NCBI GenBank assembly: GCA_903902795.1
Contig: CAIUWH010000071.1
Coordinates: 1 to 64,000 of the forward strand
Origin: an uncultured Bacteroidota bacterium
GTDB taxonomy: Bacteria; Bacteroidota; Bacteroidia; Flavobacteriales; Flavobacteriaceae
Reading direction: 5' to 3'
DNA length: 64,000 bases
The position numbers and the translations under genes were made by a program. Position 1 is the stretch's first letter, and each line of letters opens with the position of its first letter. The notes beneath the pieces were generated by a model that was given only the letters and a program-made list of their open reading frames with translations, had not been told where the DNA came from and searched no databases. Positions 36,744-46,544 of this stretch are shown here, one piece after another.

Positions 36744-38111
36744 ATGAAAAAAATGGGTAACCATAATTCGATTTCAAGGACTGTTATTTTCTGTTTAGCG
36801 TTTGTGCTAACTTTTTCCTTAACTTCATTTTCTCAAGAACAAGCCGCTGCAGCTCCGGCAATGGCAGCAGCTCCAGCTGCAACCCCAGCAGATCCAGCTG
36901 CAACTGCAGCACCGGCAACAGCAGGTGGTGACGCAGCAGCCGGAAAAGCATTGTTCAACACGCATTGTGCCGCTTGTCACAAACTAGATGCGAAAGCAAC
37001 TGGTCCAGCATTACGAGGTGTTGCAAACAAATACGACATGGCTTGGTTGTACAAATGGATCAACAATAGTTCGGCTATGGTTGCTTCGGGAGATGCAAAA
37101 GCGGTTGCGATTTATGAAGAATATAATAAGTCGGTAATGACGGCTTTTCCTCAGTTGTCAACAACTGATGTGGATAATATCATTGCTTATACTTCTGAAC
37201 CAAAAGCAGAGCCAGTAGCGGCTGTTGCTGGTGGACCAGGCGGTGGAGCTCCTACACAAGATAGTGGAATTTCTAACAATGTAATTTTAGGTGCTCTTTC
37301 ATTGGTTATGTTGATGTTGGTAACTATGTTGTTTTTGGTAAGCAACGTATTGACCAAAATCGCAAAAGCAAATGGAATTGAAGGAGCAGAAAGAAAAATT
37401 GATTTCTTAGCCTTGCCCAAAGCATTCGTTAAAAACCAATTTTTATTATTTGTGTCGGCGGTTTTCTTTTTGTTAGCGAGTGGATATTTTGTTTTCGGAT
37501 ATTTATCTCAGATTGGGATTGATCAGGATTATGCGCCGATTCAGCCCATTCATTATTCGCACAGAATTCACGCAGGTAGCAACGGTATCGATTGTAAATA
37601 CTGTCACTCATCGGCAAGAACAAGTAAACATGCTGGAATTCCATCTTTAAATGTTTGTATGAATTGCCATAAAAATATTGCTGAAGTTGCTGATACTACC
37701 GCTACAGAAGAGTATTCAAAAGCATTCTACGATGCTCAGATTCAAAAATTATACGATGCGGTAGGTTGGGATAAATCTACTCAAAAATATACTGGAAAAA
37801 CACAACCTGTAAAGTGGGTTCGTATCCACAAATTACCTGATTTTGCGTACTTCAATCACTCACAACACGTAACAGTTGGTGGAATTGAATGTCAGAAATG
37901 TCATGGCCCAGTTCAAGAATATGAAATTCAAAAACAATTTGCTCCATTAACAATGGGTTGGTGTATTGATTGTCACCGTCAAACCAATGTTAAAATGGAA
38001 GGAAATGCTTACTACGATAAAATTCACGAAGAACTTTCTAAGAAGTATGGTAAAGATAAACTTACTGTAAGCGATATGGGAGGTTTAGAATGTGGTAAGT
38101 GTCACTACTAA
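36744..38111 (+). CDS. actA: Alternative complex III multiheme cytochrome c subunit (ActA-like) with fused N-terminal monoheme domain
   Basis: Six CxxCH motifs: CAACH, CKYCH, CMNCH, CQKCH, CIDCH, CGKCH. Confidence 0.9.
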   Translation: MKKMGNHNSISRTVIFCLAFVLTFSLTSFSQEQAAAAPAMAAAPAATPADPAATAAPATAGGDAAAGKALFNTHCAACHKLDAKATGPALRGVANKYDMAWLYKWINNSSAMVASGDAKAVAIYEEYNKSVMTAFPQLSTTDVDNIIAYTSEPKAEPVAAVAGGPGGGAPTQDSGISNNVILGALSLVMLMLVTMLFLVSNVLTKIAKANGIEGAERKIDFLALPKAFVKNQFLLFVSAVFFLLASGYFVFGYLSQIGIDQDYAPIQPIHYSHRIHAGSNGIDCKYCHSSARTSKHAGIPSLNVCMNCHKNIAEVADTTATEEYSKAFYDAQIQKLYDAVGWDKSTQKYTGKTQPVKWVRIHKLPDFAYFNHSQHVTVGGIECQKCHGPVQEYEIQKQFAPLTMGWCIDCHRQTNVKMEGNAYYDKIHEELSKKYGKDKLTVSDMGGLECGKCHY

Positions 38112-38205
38112 AAAAACGTTTAAAGTTTCAAGTTTCAGGGTATTGAAAAGTGAAACCAAACAAACTTGAAAAAAAATAAATTTAAGAAGCTAATATTTAT
38201 ATACG

Positions 38206-41200
38206 ATGTCATCAAACAAAAAATACTGGAAAAGTGTTGAAGAGCTAAACGAAAATAGTTCTATTGTTGAGGCGCTTAAAAACAACGAGTTTGTGGAGCC
38301 AATTCCAACAGATGAGTTTTTAGGAGACGCAGCGTCTTTGTCATCATCATCAACTACTCGTCGTGATTTTTTAAAGTACGTTGGATTCAGTACAGCAGCC
38401 GCTACTTTAGCAGCCTGTGAAGGTCCCGTAAATAAATCAATCCCATACGTTGTTCAGCCTGAGGAAATCATTCCAGGAATTGCAGATTATTATGCGACAA
38501 CTATGTTTGACGGTTTTGATTTTGCCAACCTTTTAGTAAAAACTCGCGAAGGAAGACCAATTAAAATAGAGAACAATACCATTGCTGGCGCAAAATTTTC
38601 TGCTAATGCAAGAGTACATGCCTCTGTTTTAACGATGTACGACAATCAGCGTTTAAAAGCTCCAAAAGTTGATGGTAAAGAAGCTTCTTGGCCGGATGTA
38701 AGTGCCAAAATTGCAGCTGGTTTAGCTGATGCGAAAGCAAAAGGTGGCCAAGTAGTCGTGTTGACCAATACATTGGCGAGTCCGTCGACTGAAAAATTAA
38801 TAGCCGATTTCTTGGCTAAAAACCCGAATTCAAAACACGTAATTTACGATACTGTTTCTGAATCAGCTGCTTTAGATGCTGCTGAAATGGTGTACGGCGA
38901 GCGCGTTTTAGTCGATTATGATTTTGCCAAAGCAGATGTAATCGTTTCTGTCGGAGCTGATTTCTTAGGTGATTGGCAAGGTGGAGGATATGATGCAGGT
39001 TATGCAAAAGGAAGAATTCCACAAACCGGACGTATGTCGAAACACATTCAGTTCGAATCCAATATGTCTTTATCTGGTGCTGCAGCCGATAAGAGAGTAG
39101 CTATGTCAGTAGCGAATCAAAAGCAAGCACTAGTAAAACTATACAACGCGATAACAGGTTCTAGTGTTGTAGCAAGTTTAAGCAACAGTTTTGATGCGGA
39201 AGTAACTAAAGCCGCTCAACAACTAAAATCAGCCGGCGCCAAAGGTGTTTTAGTATCGGGTATACAAGATAAAAATGCGCAGTTATTAGTGATTGCGATT
39301 AATCAAGTATTGGCAAGTCAGGCATTCAATGCAATGAGTGCGCGACAAATTAGAAAAGGTTCTAATCAAGCGGTAGCTCAATTGATAACTGATTTGAATG
39401 CAGGTAAAATTCACACACTAATTATGAGTGGAGTGAATCCGGTTTACTCTTTAGCAAACAGTGCTTCTTTTGTGTCTGGATTGAAAAAGACGAAACTTTC
39501 CGTTGCCTTTTCTTTAAAAGAAGACGAAACAGCTGCGTTAACTACAATTGCTGCTGCTGCACCTCATTATTTAGAATCATGGAACGATCATAGTTTGACT
39601 AAAGGATCTTATTCTTTGACTCAACCTACCATCCGTCCACTTTTCAATACCAAACAATTCCAAGATGTTTTACTATCATTAAACGGAACTCCAGGTTCTT
39701 TTTATGATTATATTAAATCTAACTCGGCAACTTTTGTGTCGGGAACAACGTGGAATAAAGTACTTCACGACGGTGTTATTGCAAGTGCAGAATCTTCATT
39801 AACTGGCGGAACTGCTGATTATAGCTCTGCTGCAAGTGCTCTAGCTCAATCAAAATCTGCAGGTAAAGAATTAATTTTATATACTAAAACAGGTTTAGGT
39901 GACGGACAACAATCGAACAACCCTTGGTTACAAGAGTTTCCAGATCCAATAACACGTGTTTCTTGGGATAATTACTTAACGGTTTCACAAGCTGACGCTA
40001 AAGACTTAGGATTAGAAAATGAAATTGTTGCCGATGGTGGTTTAAATGGAAGTTACGCTGATGTTACAGTTGGAAAAGTAACGATGAAGGTGCCGGTTAT
40101 TGTTCAACCTGGACAAGCAGTTGGTACATTCGGATTGGCTTTAGGTTACGGCCGAAAAGCATCCATTCAAGAAGAAATGCAAGTAGGTGTTAACGCTTAC
40201 TCATTGTATAATAACTTTAATAATGTTCAAACAGTTACTGTTGCTAAGGCAAGTGGTAGCGATCATGAGTTTGCTTGCGTTCAATCGCAACGAACGTTAA
40301 TGGGTAGAGGTGATATTGTTAGAGAAACTACTTTTAATGTATATAGCGTAGAGAGTCCAAAAGGTAATAAAAATGCCTTTAACGCTCCACCAATGGTATC
40401 GTTAGATCACAAAGAAGTAGAAGCAACCAAAGTAGATTTATGGGAATCATTTGATCGTTCGGTTGGACATCACTTTAACTTATCAATCGACTTGAATGCT
40501 TGTACGGGTTGCGGAGCATGTGTAATTGCATGTCACGCTGAAAATAACGTACCTGTAGTAGGTAAAGAAGAAGTTCGTAGAAGTCGTGATATGCACTGGT
40601 TGCGTATTGATAGATACTATTCATCAGAAGATACTTTTGCAGGTGATAACAAACGTAAAGAAGAATTCGACGGATTAACAGGTGAAAAAGGATCATTGAG
40701 TGGTTTTGGTGAAATGGAATCTCCAGCTGATAACCCACAAGTGGTATTCCAACCAGTAATGTGTCAACATTGTAATCACGCACCTTGTGAAACCGTTTGT
40801 CCAGTAGCTGCTACTTCGCACTCACGTCAAGGTCAAAACCATATGGCATACAACCGTTGTGTAGGTACGAGATATTGTGCTAACAACTGTCCATATAAAG
40901 TACGTCGTTTCAACTGGTTCTTGTATGCTAATAATGACGAGTTCAACTATCATATGAATGATGATTTAGGACGAATGGTTCTTAATCCAGATGTAAATGT
41001 TCGTTCACGTGGAGTAATGGAGAAATGTTCGATGTGTATTCAAATGACACAAAAAACAATTCTTGATGCGAAACGCGATGGAAGAGAAGTTAAAGCAGAC
41101 GAATTCCAAACAGCATGCTCAAATGCATGTACTTCGGGTGCTTTAGTATTTGGAGATGTAAACAACCCTGAAGCAGAGGTTTCAAAATTAGCAGTTTTAG

Positions 41201-41277
41201 ACCGATCATACCACTTGTTAGAAAGCGTTGGAACAAAACCAAACGTAGTATACCAAGTAAAAGTTAGAAACATTTAG
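38206..41277 (+). CDS. actB: Alternative complex III molybdopterin-oxidoreductase-like/ferredoxin fusion subunit (ActB), TAT-exported
   Basis: TTRRDFLKYVGFSTAAATLAAC TAT/lipobox; CTGCGACVIACHAENNVP and CQHCNHAPCETVCPVAAT clusters. Confidence 0.95.
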   Translation: MSSNKKYWKSVEELNENSSIVEALKNNEFVEPIPTDEFLGDAASLSSSSTTRRDFLKYVGFSTAAATLAACEGPVNKSIPYVVQPEEIIPGIADYYATTMFDGFDFANLLVKTREGRPIKIENNTIAGAKFSANARVHASVLTMYDNQRLKAPKVDGKEASWPDVSAKIAAGLADAKAKGGQVVVLTNTLASPSTEKLIADFLAKNPNSKHVIYDTVSESAALDAAEMVYGERVLVDYDFAKADVIVSVGADFLGDWQGGGYDAGYAKGRIPQTGRMSKHIQFESNMSLSGAAADKRVAMSVANQKQALVKLYNAITGSSVVASLSNSFDAEVTKAAQQLKSAGAKGVLVSGIQDKNAQLLVIAINQVLASQAFNAMSARQIRKGSNQAVAQLITDLNAGKIHTLIMSGVNPVYSLANSASFVSGLKKTKLSVAFSLKEDETAALTTIAAAAPHYLESWNDHSLTKGSYSLTQPTIRPLFNTKQFQDVLLSLNGTPGSFYDYIKSNSATFVSGTTWNKVLHDGVIASAESSLTGGTADYSSAASALAQSKSAGKELILYTKTGLGDGQQSNNPWLQEFPDPITRVSWDNYLTVSQADAKDLGLENEIVADGGLNGSYADVTVGKVTMKVPVIVQPGQAVGTFGLALGYGRKASIQEEMQVGVNAYSLYNNFNNVQTVTVAKASGSDHEFACVQSQRTLMGRGDIVRETTFNVYSVESPKGNKNAFNAPPMVSLDHKEVEATKVDLWESFDRSVGHHFNLSIDLNACTGCGACVIACHAENNVPVVGKEEVRRSRDMHWLRIDRYYSSEDTFAGDNKRKEEFDGLTGEKGSLSGFGEMESPADNPQVVFQPVMCQHCNHAPCETVCPVAATSHSRQGQNHMAYNRCVGTRYCANNCPYKVRRFNWFLYANNDEFNYHMNDDLGRMVLNPDVNVRSRGVMEKCSMCIQMTQKTILDAKRDGREVKADEFQTACSNACTSGALVFGDVNNPEAEVSKLAVLDRSYHLLESVGTKPNVVYQVKVRNI

Positions 41278-41305
41278 TAATTAATAAGAAACAATATATA
41301 GAATT

Positions 41306-42712
41306 ATGTCGTCTCATTACGAAGCACCCATTAGAAAACCTTTAGTTATAGGTGATAAAAGTTATCACGATGTAACTGTAGACGTAGCTGCACCTGTTGA
41401 AGGAAGAGCCAATAAACAGTGGTGGACTGTATTTTCTATCGCATTAGCAGCGTTCCTTTGGGGAGTAGGTTGTATCATATACACCATTTCTACAGGTATC
41501 GGTTCATGGGGTTTGAATAAAACTGTTGGTTGGGCTTGGGATATCACTAACTTCGTTTGGTGGGTAGGTATCGGTCACGCAGGAACGCTTATCTCGGCAG
41601 TATTGTTATTATTCCGTCAACGATGGAGAATGGCAATTAACCGATCTGCAGAAGCAATGACCATCTTCTCTGTAATCCAAGCAGGTTTGTTTCCAATTAT
41701 CCACATGGGTCGTCCATGGTTAGCGTATTGGGTTGTGCCAATTCCAAATCAGTTTGGGTCGTTATGGGTGAATTTTAACTCACCTTTACTTTGGGACGTA
41801 TTTGCAATCTCGACGTATTTATCGGTATCATTAGTCTTCTGGTGGACAGGTTTATTGCCCGATTTCGCGATGATTCGTGATCGAGCAGTAACTCCTTTCA
41901 ACAAAAAAATATATTCTATCCTTAGTTTTGGATGGAGCGGAAGAGCAAAAGATTGGCAACGTTTCGAAGAGGTTTCACTTGTATTAGCTGGTTTAGCAAC
42001 TCCACTTGTACTGTCGGTACACACCATTGTATCCTTTGACTTCGCAACTTCAGTTATTCCGGGTTGGCATACTACCATTTTCCCTCCGTATTTCGTTGCT
42101 GGAGCTGTATTCTCTGGATTCGCAATGGTAAACACCTTATTGATTATCATGAGAAAGGTTTCTAATTTAGAAGCGTACATCACCATTCAGCATATTGAAT
42201 TGATGAACATCGTAATCATGATTACTGGTTCTATCGTAGGTGTTGCTTATATCACTGAGTTATTTGTGGCTTGGTATTCTGGAGTAGAATACGAACAATA
42301 TGCATTCTTAAACAGAGCAACTGGTCCTTACTGGTGGGCATATTGGTCGATGATGACTTGTAATGTTTTCTCTCCACAGTTCATGTGGTCTAAAAAATTG
42401 AGAACAAGTATTATGTTCTCTTTCATTATATCGATTGTAGTAAACATCGGAATGTGGTTTGAGCGTTTTGTAATTATCGTAACGTCATTGCACAGGGATT
42501 ACCTTCCATCGTCTTGGACAATGTTCTCACCAACATTTATCGACATCGGTATCTTTATTGGAACCATCGGATTCTTCTTTGTATTGTTCTTATTATATGC
42601 AAGAACATTCCCAGTAATTGCTCAAGCAGAGGTGAAAACAATTTTGAAATCATCGGGTGAGAATTACAAGAGAGAAAGAGAAAAAGCAGATCATAATTCA
42701 GATAAACATTAA
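41306..42712 (+). CDS. actC: Alternative complex III NrfD-like membrane subunit (ActC)
   Basis: Polytopic NrfD/PsrC-like; WWVGIGHAGTLISAVLLLFRQRWR. Confidence 0.93.
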   Translation: MSSHYEAPIRKPLVIGDKSYHDVTVDVAAPVEGRANKQWWTVFSIALAAFLWGVGCIIYTISTGIGSWGLNKTVGWAWDITNFVWWVGIGHAGTLISAVLLLFRQRWRMAINRSAEAMTIFSVIQAGLFPIIHMGRPWLAYWVVPIPNQFGSLWVNFNSPLLWDVFAISTYLSVSLVFWWTGLLPDFAMIRDRAVTPFNKKIYSILSFGWSGRAKDWQRFEEVSLVLAGLATPLVLSVHTIVSFDFATSVIPGWHTTIFPPYFVAGAVFSGFAMVNTLLIIMRKVSNLEAYITIQHIELMNIVIMITGSIVGVAYITELFVAWYSGVEYEQYAFLNRATGPYWWAYWSMMTCNVFSPQFMWSKKLRTSIMFSFIISIVVNIGMWFERFVIIVTSLHRDYLPSSWTMFSPTFIDIGIFIGTIGFFFVLFLLYARTFPVIAQAEVKTILKSSGENYKREREKADHNSDKH

Positions 42713-42720
42713 TAATTATT

Positions 42721-43248
42721 ATGAGTAGTACTAAAGTTATTCACGCTATATATAATGATGACGACATCTTGATGGATGCTGTAAAGCAAACTAGAAAAGC
42801 TCATCACCATATTGAAGAAGTTTATACGCCATTCCCAGTTCACGGTTTGGACAAAGCAATGGGATTAGCTCCAACCCGTTTGGCAATCTGCGCTTTTATT
42901 TATGGGTGTATCGGTCTTATAGTTGCAACCGTTATGATGAATTACATCATGATTACCGATTGGCCGCAAGATATTGGTGGTAAACCAAGTTTCAGTTACA
43001 TTCAAAACATGCCCGCTTTCGTGCCAGTTATGTTTGAGTTAACGGTATTTCATGCAGCTCACTTAATGGTTATTACCTTCTACATGAGAAGTAGATTATG
43101 GCCGTTTAAAAAAGCTGAAAATCCAGATGTACGAACTACCGATGATCACTTTTTAATGGAAGTATCAGTAAATAATAACGAAGAAGAATTGACTTCTTTC
43201 TTAAAAAATACTGGAGCAGTTGAAGTTAAAGTAATAGACAAGCATTAA
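42721..43248 (+). CDS. actD: DUF3341 subunit of alternative complex III (ActD)
   Basis: YTPFPVHGLDKAMGLAPTRLAICAFIYG; operon position. Confidence 0.92.
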   Translation: MSSTKVIHAIYNDDDILMDAVKQTRKAHHHIEEVYTPFPVHGLDKAMGLAPTRLAICAFIYGCIGLIVATVMMNYIMITDWPQDIGGKPSFSYIQNMPAFVPVMFELTVFHAAHLMVITFYMRSRLWPFKKAENPDVRTTDDHFLMEVSVNNNEEELTSFLKNTGAVEVKVIDKH

Positions 43249-43254
43249 TAGATT

Positions 43255-43800
43255 ATGAAAAGTTTACTTAAATCCGTTGCACTACTACTAGTTACTGTTT
43301 CAGTTGTTTCGTGTAAAGACAACTTGAAGCCAAACTATCAGTATATGCCAAACATGTACGAATCGGTTGCCTATGAAACCTATGGCGAATCTAATGCTTT
43401 TAAGGGTGGAAGAGTAAGTCAAGTGCCACCGCAAGGAACCATCAAAAGGGGTTTTACTCCATATGATTTGCCTAATACCACTGAAGGGTACAATGCTTCT
43501 AAATTGGTTACAACTTCTCCCTTGGATTCAACTGCGGTTGACATGAAGAAAGCTGAAGAGTTGTACGTTATTTATTGTGCAATTTGCCATGGTACAGCTG
43601 GAGATGGTAAGGGTAAATTAGTAAAACAAGAAAAATTCTTAGGAGTTCCAAGTTATAAAGATAGACCCGTGACTAAGGGTAGTATTTTCCACGTAGTTAC
43701 TTTTGGATTAAACTCTATGGGATCACATGCTAATCAATTGAGTTCAGACGAAAGATGGCTAGTTGCTGAATATGTTTTAAAGCTTAAAGGCCAATTATAA
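43255..43800 (+). CDS. actE: Monoheme cytochrome c subunit of alternative complex III (ActE)
   Basis: Lipoprotein signal; YVIYCAICHGTAGDGKGKLV. Confidence 0.92.
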   Translation: MKSLLKSVALLLVTVSVVSCKDNLKPNYQYMPNMYESVAYETYGESNAFKGGRVSQVPPQGTIKRGFTPYDLPNTTEGYNASKLVTTSPLDSTAVDMKKAEELYVIYCAICHGTAGDGKGKLVKQEKFLGVPSYKDRPVTKGSIFHVVTFGLNSMGSHANQLSSDERWLVAEYVLKLKGQL

Positions 43801-43827
43801 TTGTAGAATAAACAGACTATTATAGAT

Positions 43828-45333
43828 ATGTATACATTTCCAAATAAATTAAGAAACATAGCTTTTGTCCTAATGATTTTAGGGATGATAGGTATTGTAT
43901 ATGGTTTCTTATCAGCTCCTAAAACTATTGAAGACGTAGAAAAAATAGCAGCAGAGAGTCATCATGACGGACACGGTGCTGCGGCGCATGACGCACATGC
44001 TGCAACTTCGCATGATGCACATGCAGAAGCTACACATGATGCACATAAAGTTGAAGGACATGCTGCAGAAGCAAAAGATTCAGTACAAGCGGTTGTTGAA
44101 GTTGATTCTACTGCTGGCGAAGATACTACCTCTAAAGAAGAAGTTGCTCCTGTTGCCGTTGCGAAAACTGTAGCGCCAAAAGAAGTGAAAGTTGACGAAC
44201 ATGCAGAACACCAAGAGCATATGGAACACATGTTGCACCAACTTCAAAATAAGCCTTGGGCCGCTTTATATGTGGCGTGTATATTTTTCTTACTAGTTAC
44301 TATGGGAGCCTTGGTATTCTATGCAATACAGCAAGTTGCTCAGGCTGGATGGTCACCCTTATTGTTCCGCGTAATGCAATCAATAACCGCATTTTTGCCC
44401 GTTGTTTCTGTTATTTTCTTTGTTTTATTATTACTTTCTAGCTTTCATGTAAATCATTTATTTGTATGGATGGAAGAAGGAGTTACTGAAGTTGGTCACG
44501 AAAACTACGACAAACTAATCGCAGGAAAATCAGGATACTTAAATGTTACATTTTGGTTAATCAGAGCCGCTATCTTTTTAGTGGGTTGGAATGCCTACCG
44601 TTACCTATCTAGAAAAAATTGTTTGGCTCAAGACGAAGCAAACGACAATACCTATTACAAAAAGAATTTTAAACTATCAGCAGGATTTTTAGTGTTCTTT
44701 ATCGTTTCAGAATCAATCATGTCATGGGATTGGATTATGTCGGTTGACCCACACTGGTTCAGTACATTGTTCGGTTGGTATGTATTCGCAAGTTTCTTTG
44801 TGAGCGGTATCACAACCATTTCAATGGTTACCTTATATTTAAAATCGAAAGGATATTTAGAGAGTGTAAATTCAAGTCATATTCATGATTTATCAAAATT
44901 CATGTTTGGTATTAGTGTTTTTTGGACGTATTTGTGGTTTTCCCAATTCATGTTAATTTGGTATTCTAACATTCCTGAAGAGGTAACGTACTTTAAAACA
45001 AGGATCGAACAATACAATTTGCCTTTCTTTGGCGCTGTTGCTATGAATTTTGTGTTCCCAATTTTAGTATTAATCAATTCAGATTTCAAACGTGTGGCTC
45101 CAATTATCGTAGGCGCAGGTGTGGTAATTTTATTAGGACATTACGTTGATTTCTTCAATATGATAATGCCAGCAACAGTAGGTGATCAATGGTTTATTGG
45201 TGTATCTGAAATTGCATCGCTATTGTTCTTCCTTGGATTATTTATATTTGTAGTATTTACAGCATTAACAAAAGCACCACTTACTCCAAAACGCAATCCG
45301 TTTATTGAAGAAAGTAAACATTTTCATTATTAA
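43828..45333 (+). CDS. actF: Quinol:cytochrome c oxidoreductase membrane subunit ActF with His/Ala-rich insertion
   Basis: Polytopic; MSWDWIMSVDPHWFSTLFGWYVFASFFVSG; HDGHGAAAHDAHAATSHDAHAEATHDAHK. Confidence 0.92.
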   Translation: MYTFPNKLRNIAFVLMILGMIGIVYGFLSAPKTIEDVEKIAAESHHDGHGAAAHDAHAATSHDAHAEATHDAHKVEGHAAEAKDSVQAVVEVDSTAGEDTTSKEEVAPVAVAKTVAPKEVKVDEHAEHQEHMEHMLHQLQNKPWAALYVACIFFLLVTMGALVFYAIQQVAQAGWSPLLFRVMQSITAFLPVVSVIFFVLLLLSSFHVNHLFVWMEEGVTEVGHENYDKLIAGKSGYLNVTFWLIRAAIFLVGWNAYRYLSRKNCLAQDEANDNTYYKKNFKLSAGFLVFFIVSESIMSWDWIMSVDPHWFSTLFGWYVFASFFVSGITTISMVTLYLKSKGYLESVNSSHIHDLSKFMFGISVFWTYLWFSQFMLIWYSNIPEEVTYFKTRIEQYNLPFFGAVAMNFVFPILVLINSDFKRVAPIIVGAGVVILLGHYVDFFNMIMPATVGDQWFIGVSEIASLLFFLGLFIFVVFTALTKAPLTPKRNPFIEESKHFHY

Positions 45334-45351
45334 TATTTAAATAAACATCAA

Positions 45352-46524
45352 ATGACAAGTTTATTGGTACTCATAATTTTAGTTTTATTATCAATTGCAA
45401 TTTGGCAATTAACTAAGATTTTTGATTTAACTCAAGTCGGACAAAAATCCGAAAATTCTCAAGTCGCAAACGATGAGGATAATAACGTTCAAGGTTACTT
45501 AATGTTCGGATTTTTAGCATTCATATACATAACTACTATTGTGTGTTTCGTTAAATATGGTAATTTGCCATTGATTGACAATTCAGCTTCTGAACACGGG
45601 CCATTAATTGATAATCTGATGATTATTTCTATGGCGCTTATTTTTGTAGTGCAAACAATCACTCAAGCTCTCTTGCATTATTTTGCATTCAAGTACAGAG
45701 GTAAAAAAGACCAAAAAGCATTTTATCTTGCAGATAATAATAAATTAGAATTCATTTGGAGTGCTATTCCAGCTGTCGTATTAGCAGTATTGATTTTTTA
45801 CGGATTGTACGCTTGGAATGACATCATGTTTGTTGATAAGGAAGATGAGGAGAATGCAATCGTTATCGAATTGTACGCAAAACAGTTTGGTTGGGAAGCG
45901 CGCTATTCTGGAGCCGATAATACTCTTGGAAAAGCAAATGTTCGTTATATTGAAGGTGTAAATACCGTAGGTGTCGACCTTGAAGATCCAAACGCTCAAG
46001 ACGATATCGTTGTTAGTGAATTGCACTTGCCTAAAGGTAAAAGGGTAATCTTTAAAATCCGTTCTCAAGATGTATTACACTCAGCTTATATGCCTCATTT
46101 TAGAGCTCAAATGAATTGTGTCCCTGGTATGGTAACTAATTTTTCTTTCACACCAACCAAGACTACTACAGAAATGAGAGGAACGGAAGCCATGATGGCC
46201 AAAGTAGATAACATCAACAAAATTAGAGAAAGTAAGAACAAGCAACTAGTTGCTGAAGGAAAAACACCGTTAGATCCATATACATTTGATTACCTTCTGT
46301 TGTGTAACAAAATATGCGGTGCGTCACACTACAACATGCAAATGAAGATTGTTGTAGATACACCACAAGAGTTTAAAGCTTGGTTGAAAGACAAGCCTAC
46401 CTTAGTTTCAGCCGTAAAAGCAGCTGCGGAATCAGAGCAAGCAGCAGAAAATCCTTCAACCGTGAAAGATTCCACTGCTACAACTGAAGATGCAAAAGCA
46501 GTTGCGGTAGTAGAAATGAAGTAA
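45352..46524 (+). CDS. coxB: Cytochrome c oxidase subunit II
   Basis: KQFGWEARYSGAD, SQDVLHSAYMPHFRAQMNCVPGM, CNKICGASHYNMQMKIVV (CuA ligands). Confidence 0.96.
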   Translation: MTSLLVLIILVLLSIAIWQLTKIFDLTQVGQKSENSQVANDEDNNVQGYLMFGFLAFIYITTIVCFVKYGNLPLIDNSASEHGPLIDNLMIISMALIFVVQTITQALLHYFAFKYRGKKDQKAFYLADNNKLEFIWSAIPAVVLAVLIFYGLYAWNDIMFVDKEDEENAIVIELYAKQFGWEARYSGADNTLGKANVRYIEGVNTVGVDLEDPNAQDDIVVSELHLPKGKRVIFKIRSQDVLHSAYMPHFRAQMNCVPGMVTNFSFTPTKTTTEMRGTEAMMAKVDNINKIRESKNKQLVAEGKTPLDPYTFDYLLLCNKICGASHYNMQMKIVVDTPQEFKAWLKDKPTLVSAVKAAAESEQAAENPSTVKDSTATTEDAKAVAVVEMK

Positions 46525-46544
46525 TAAAATAACGTAATAACTAT

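Noticed and set aside
41749-42186. 145-aa minus-strand ORF within actC
   Set aside because: Antisense shadow of a polytopic membrane gene.
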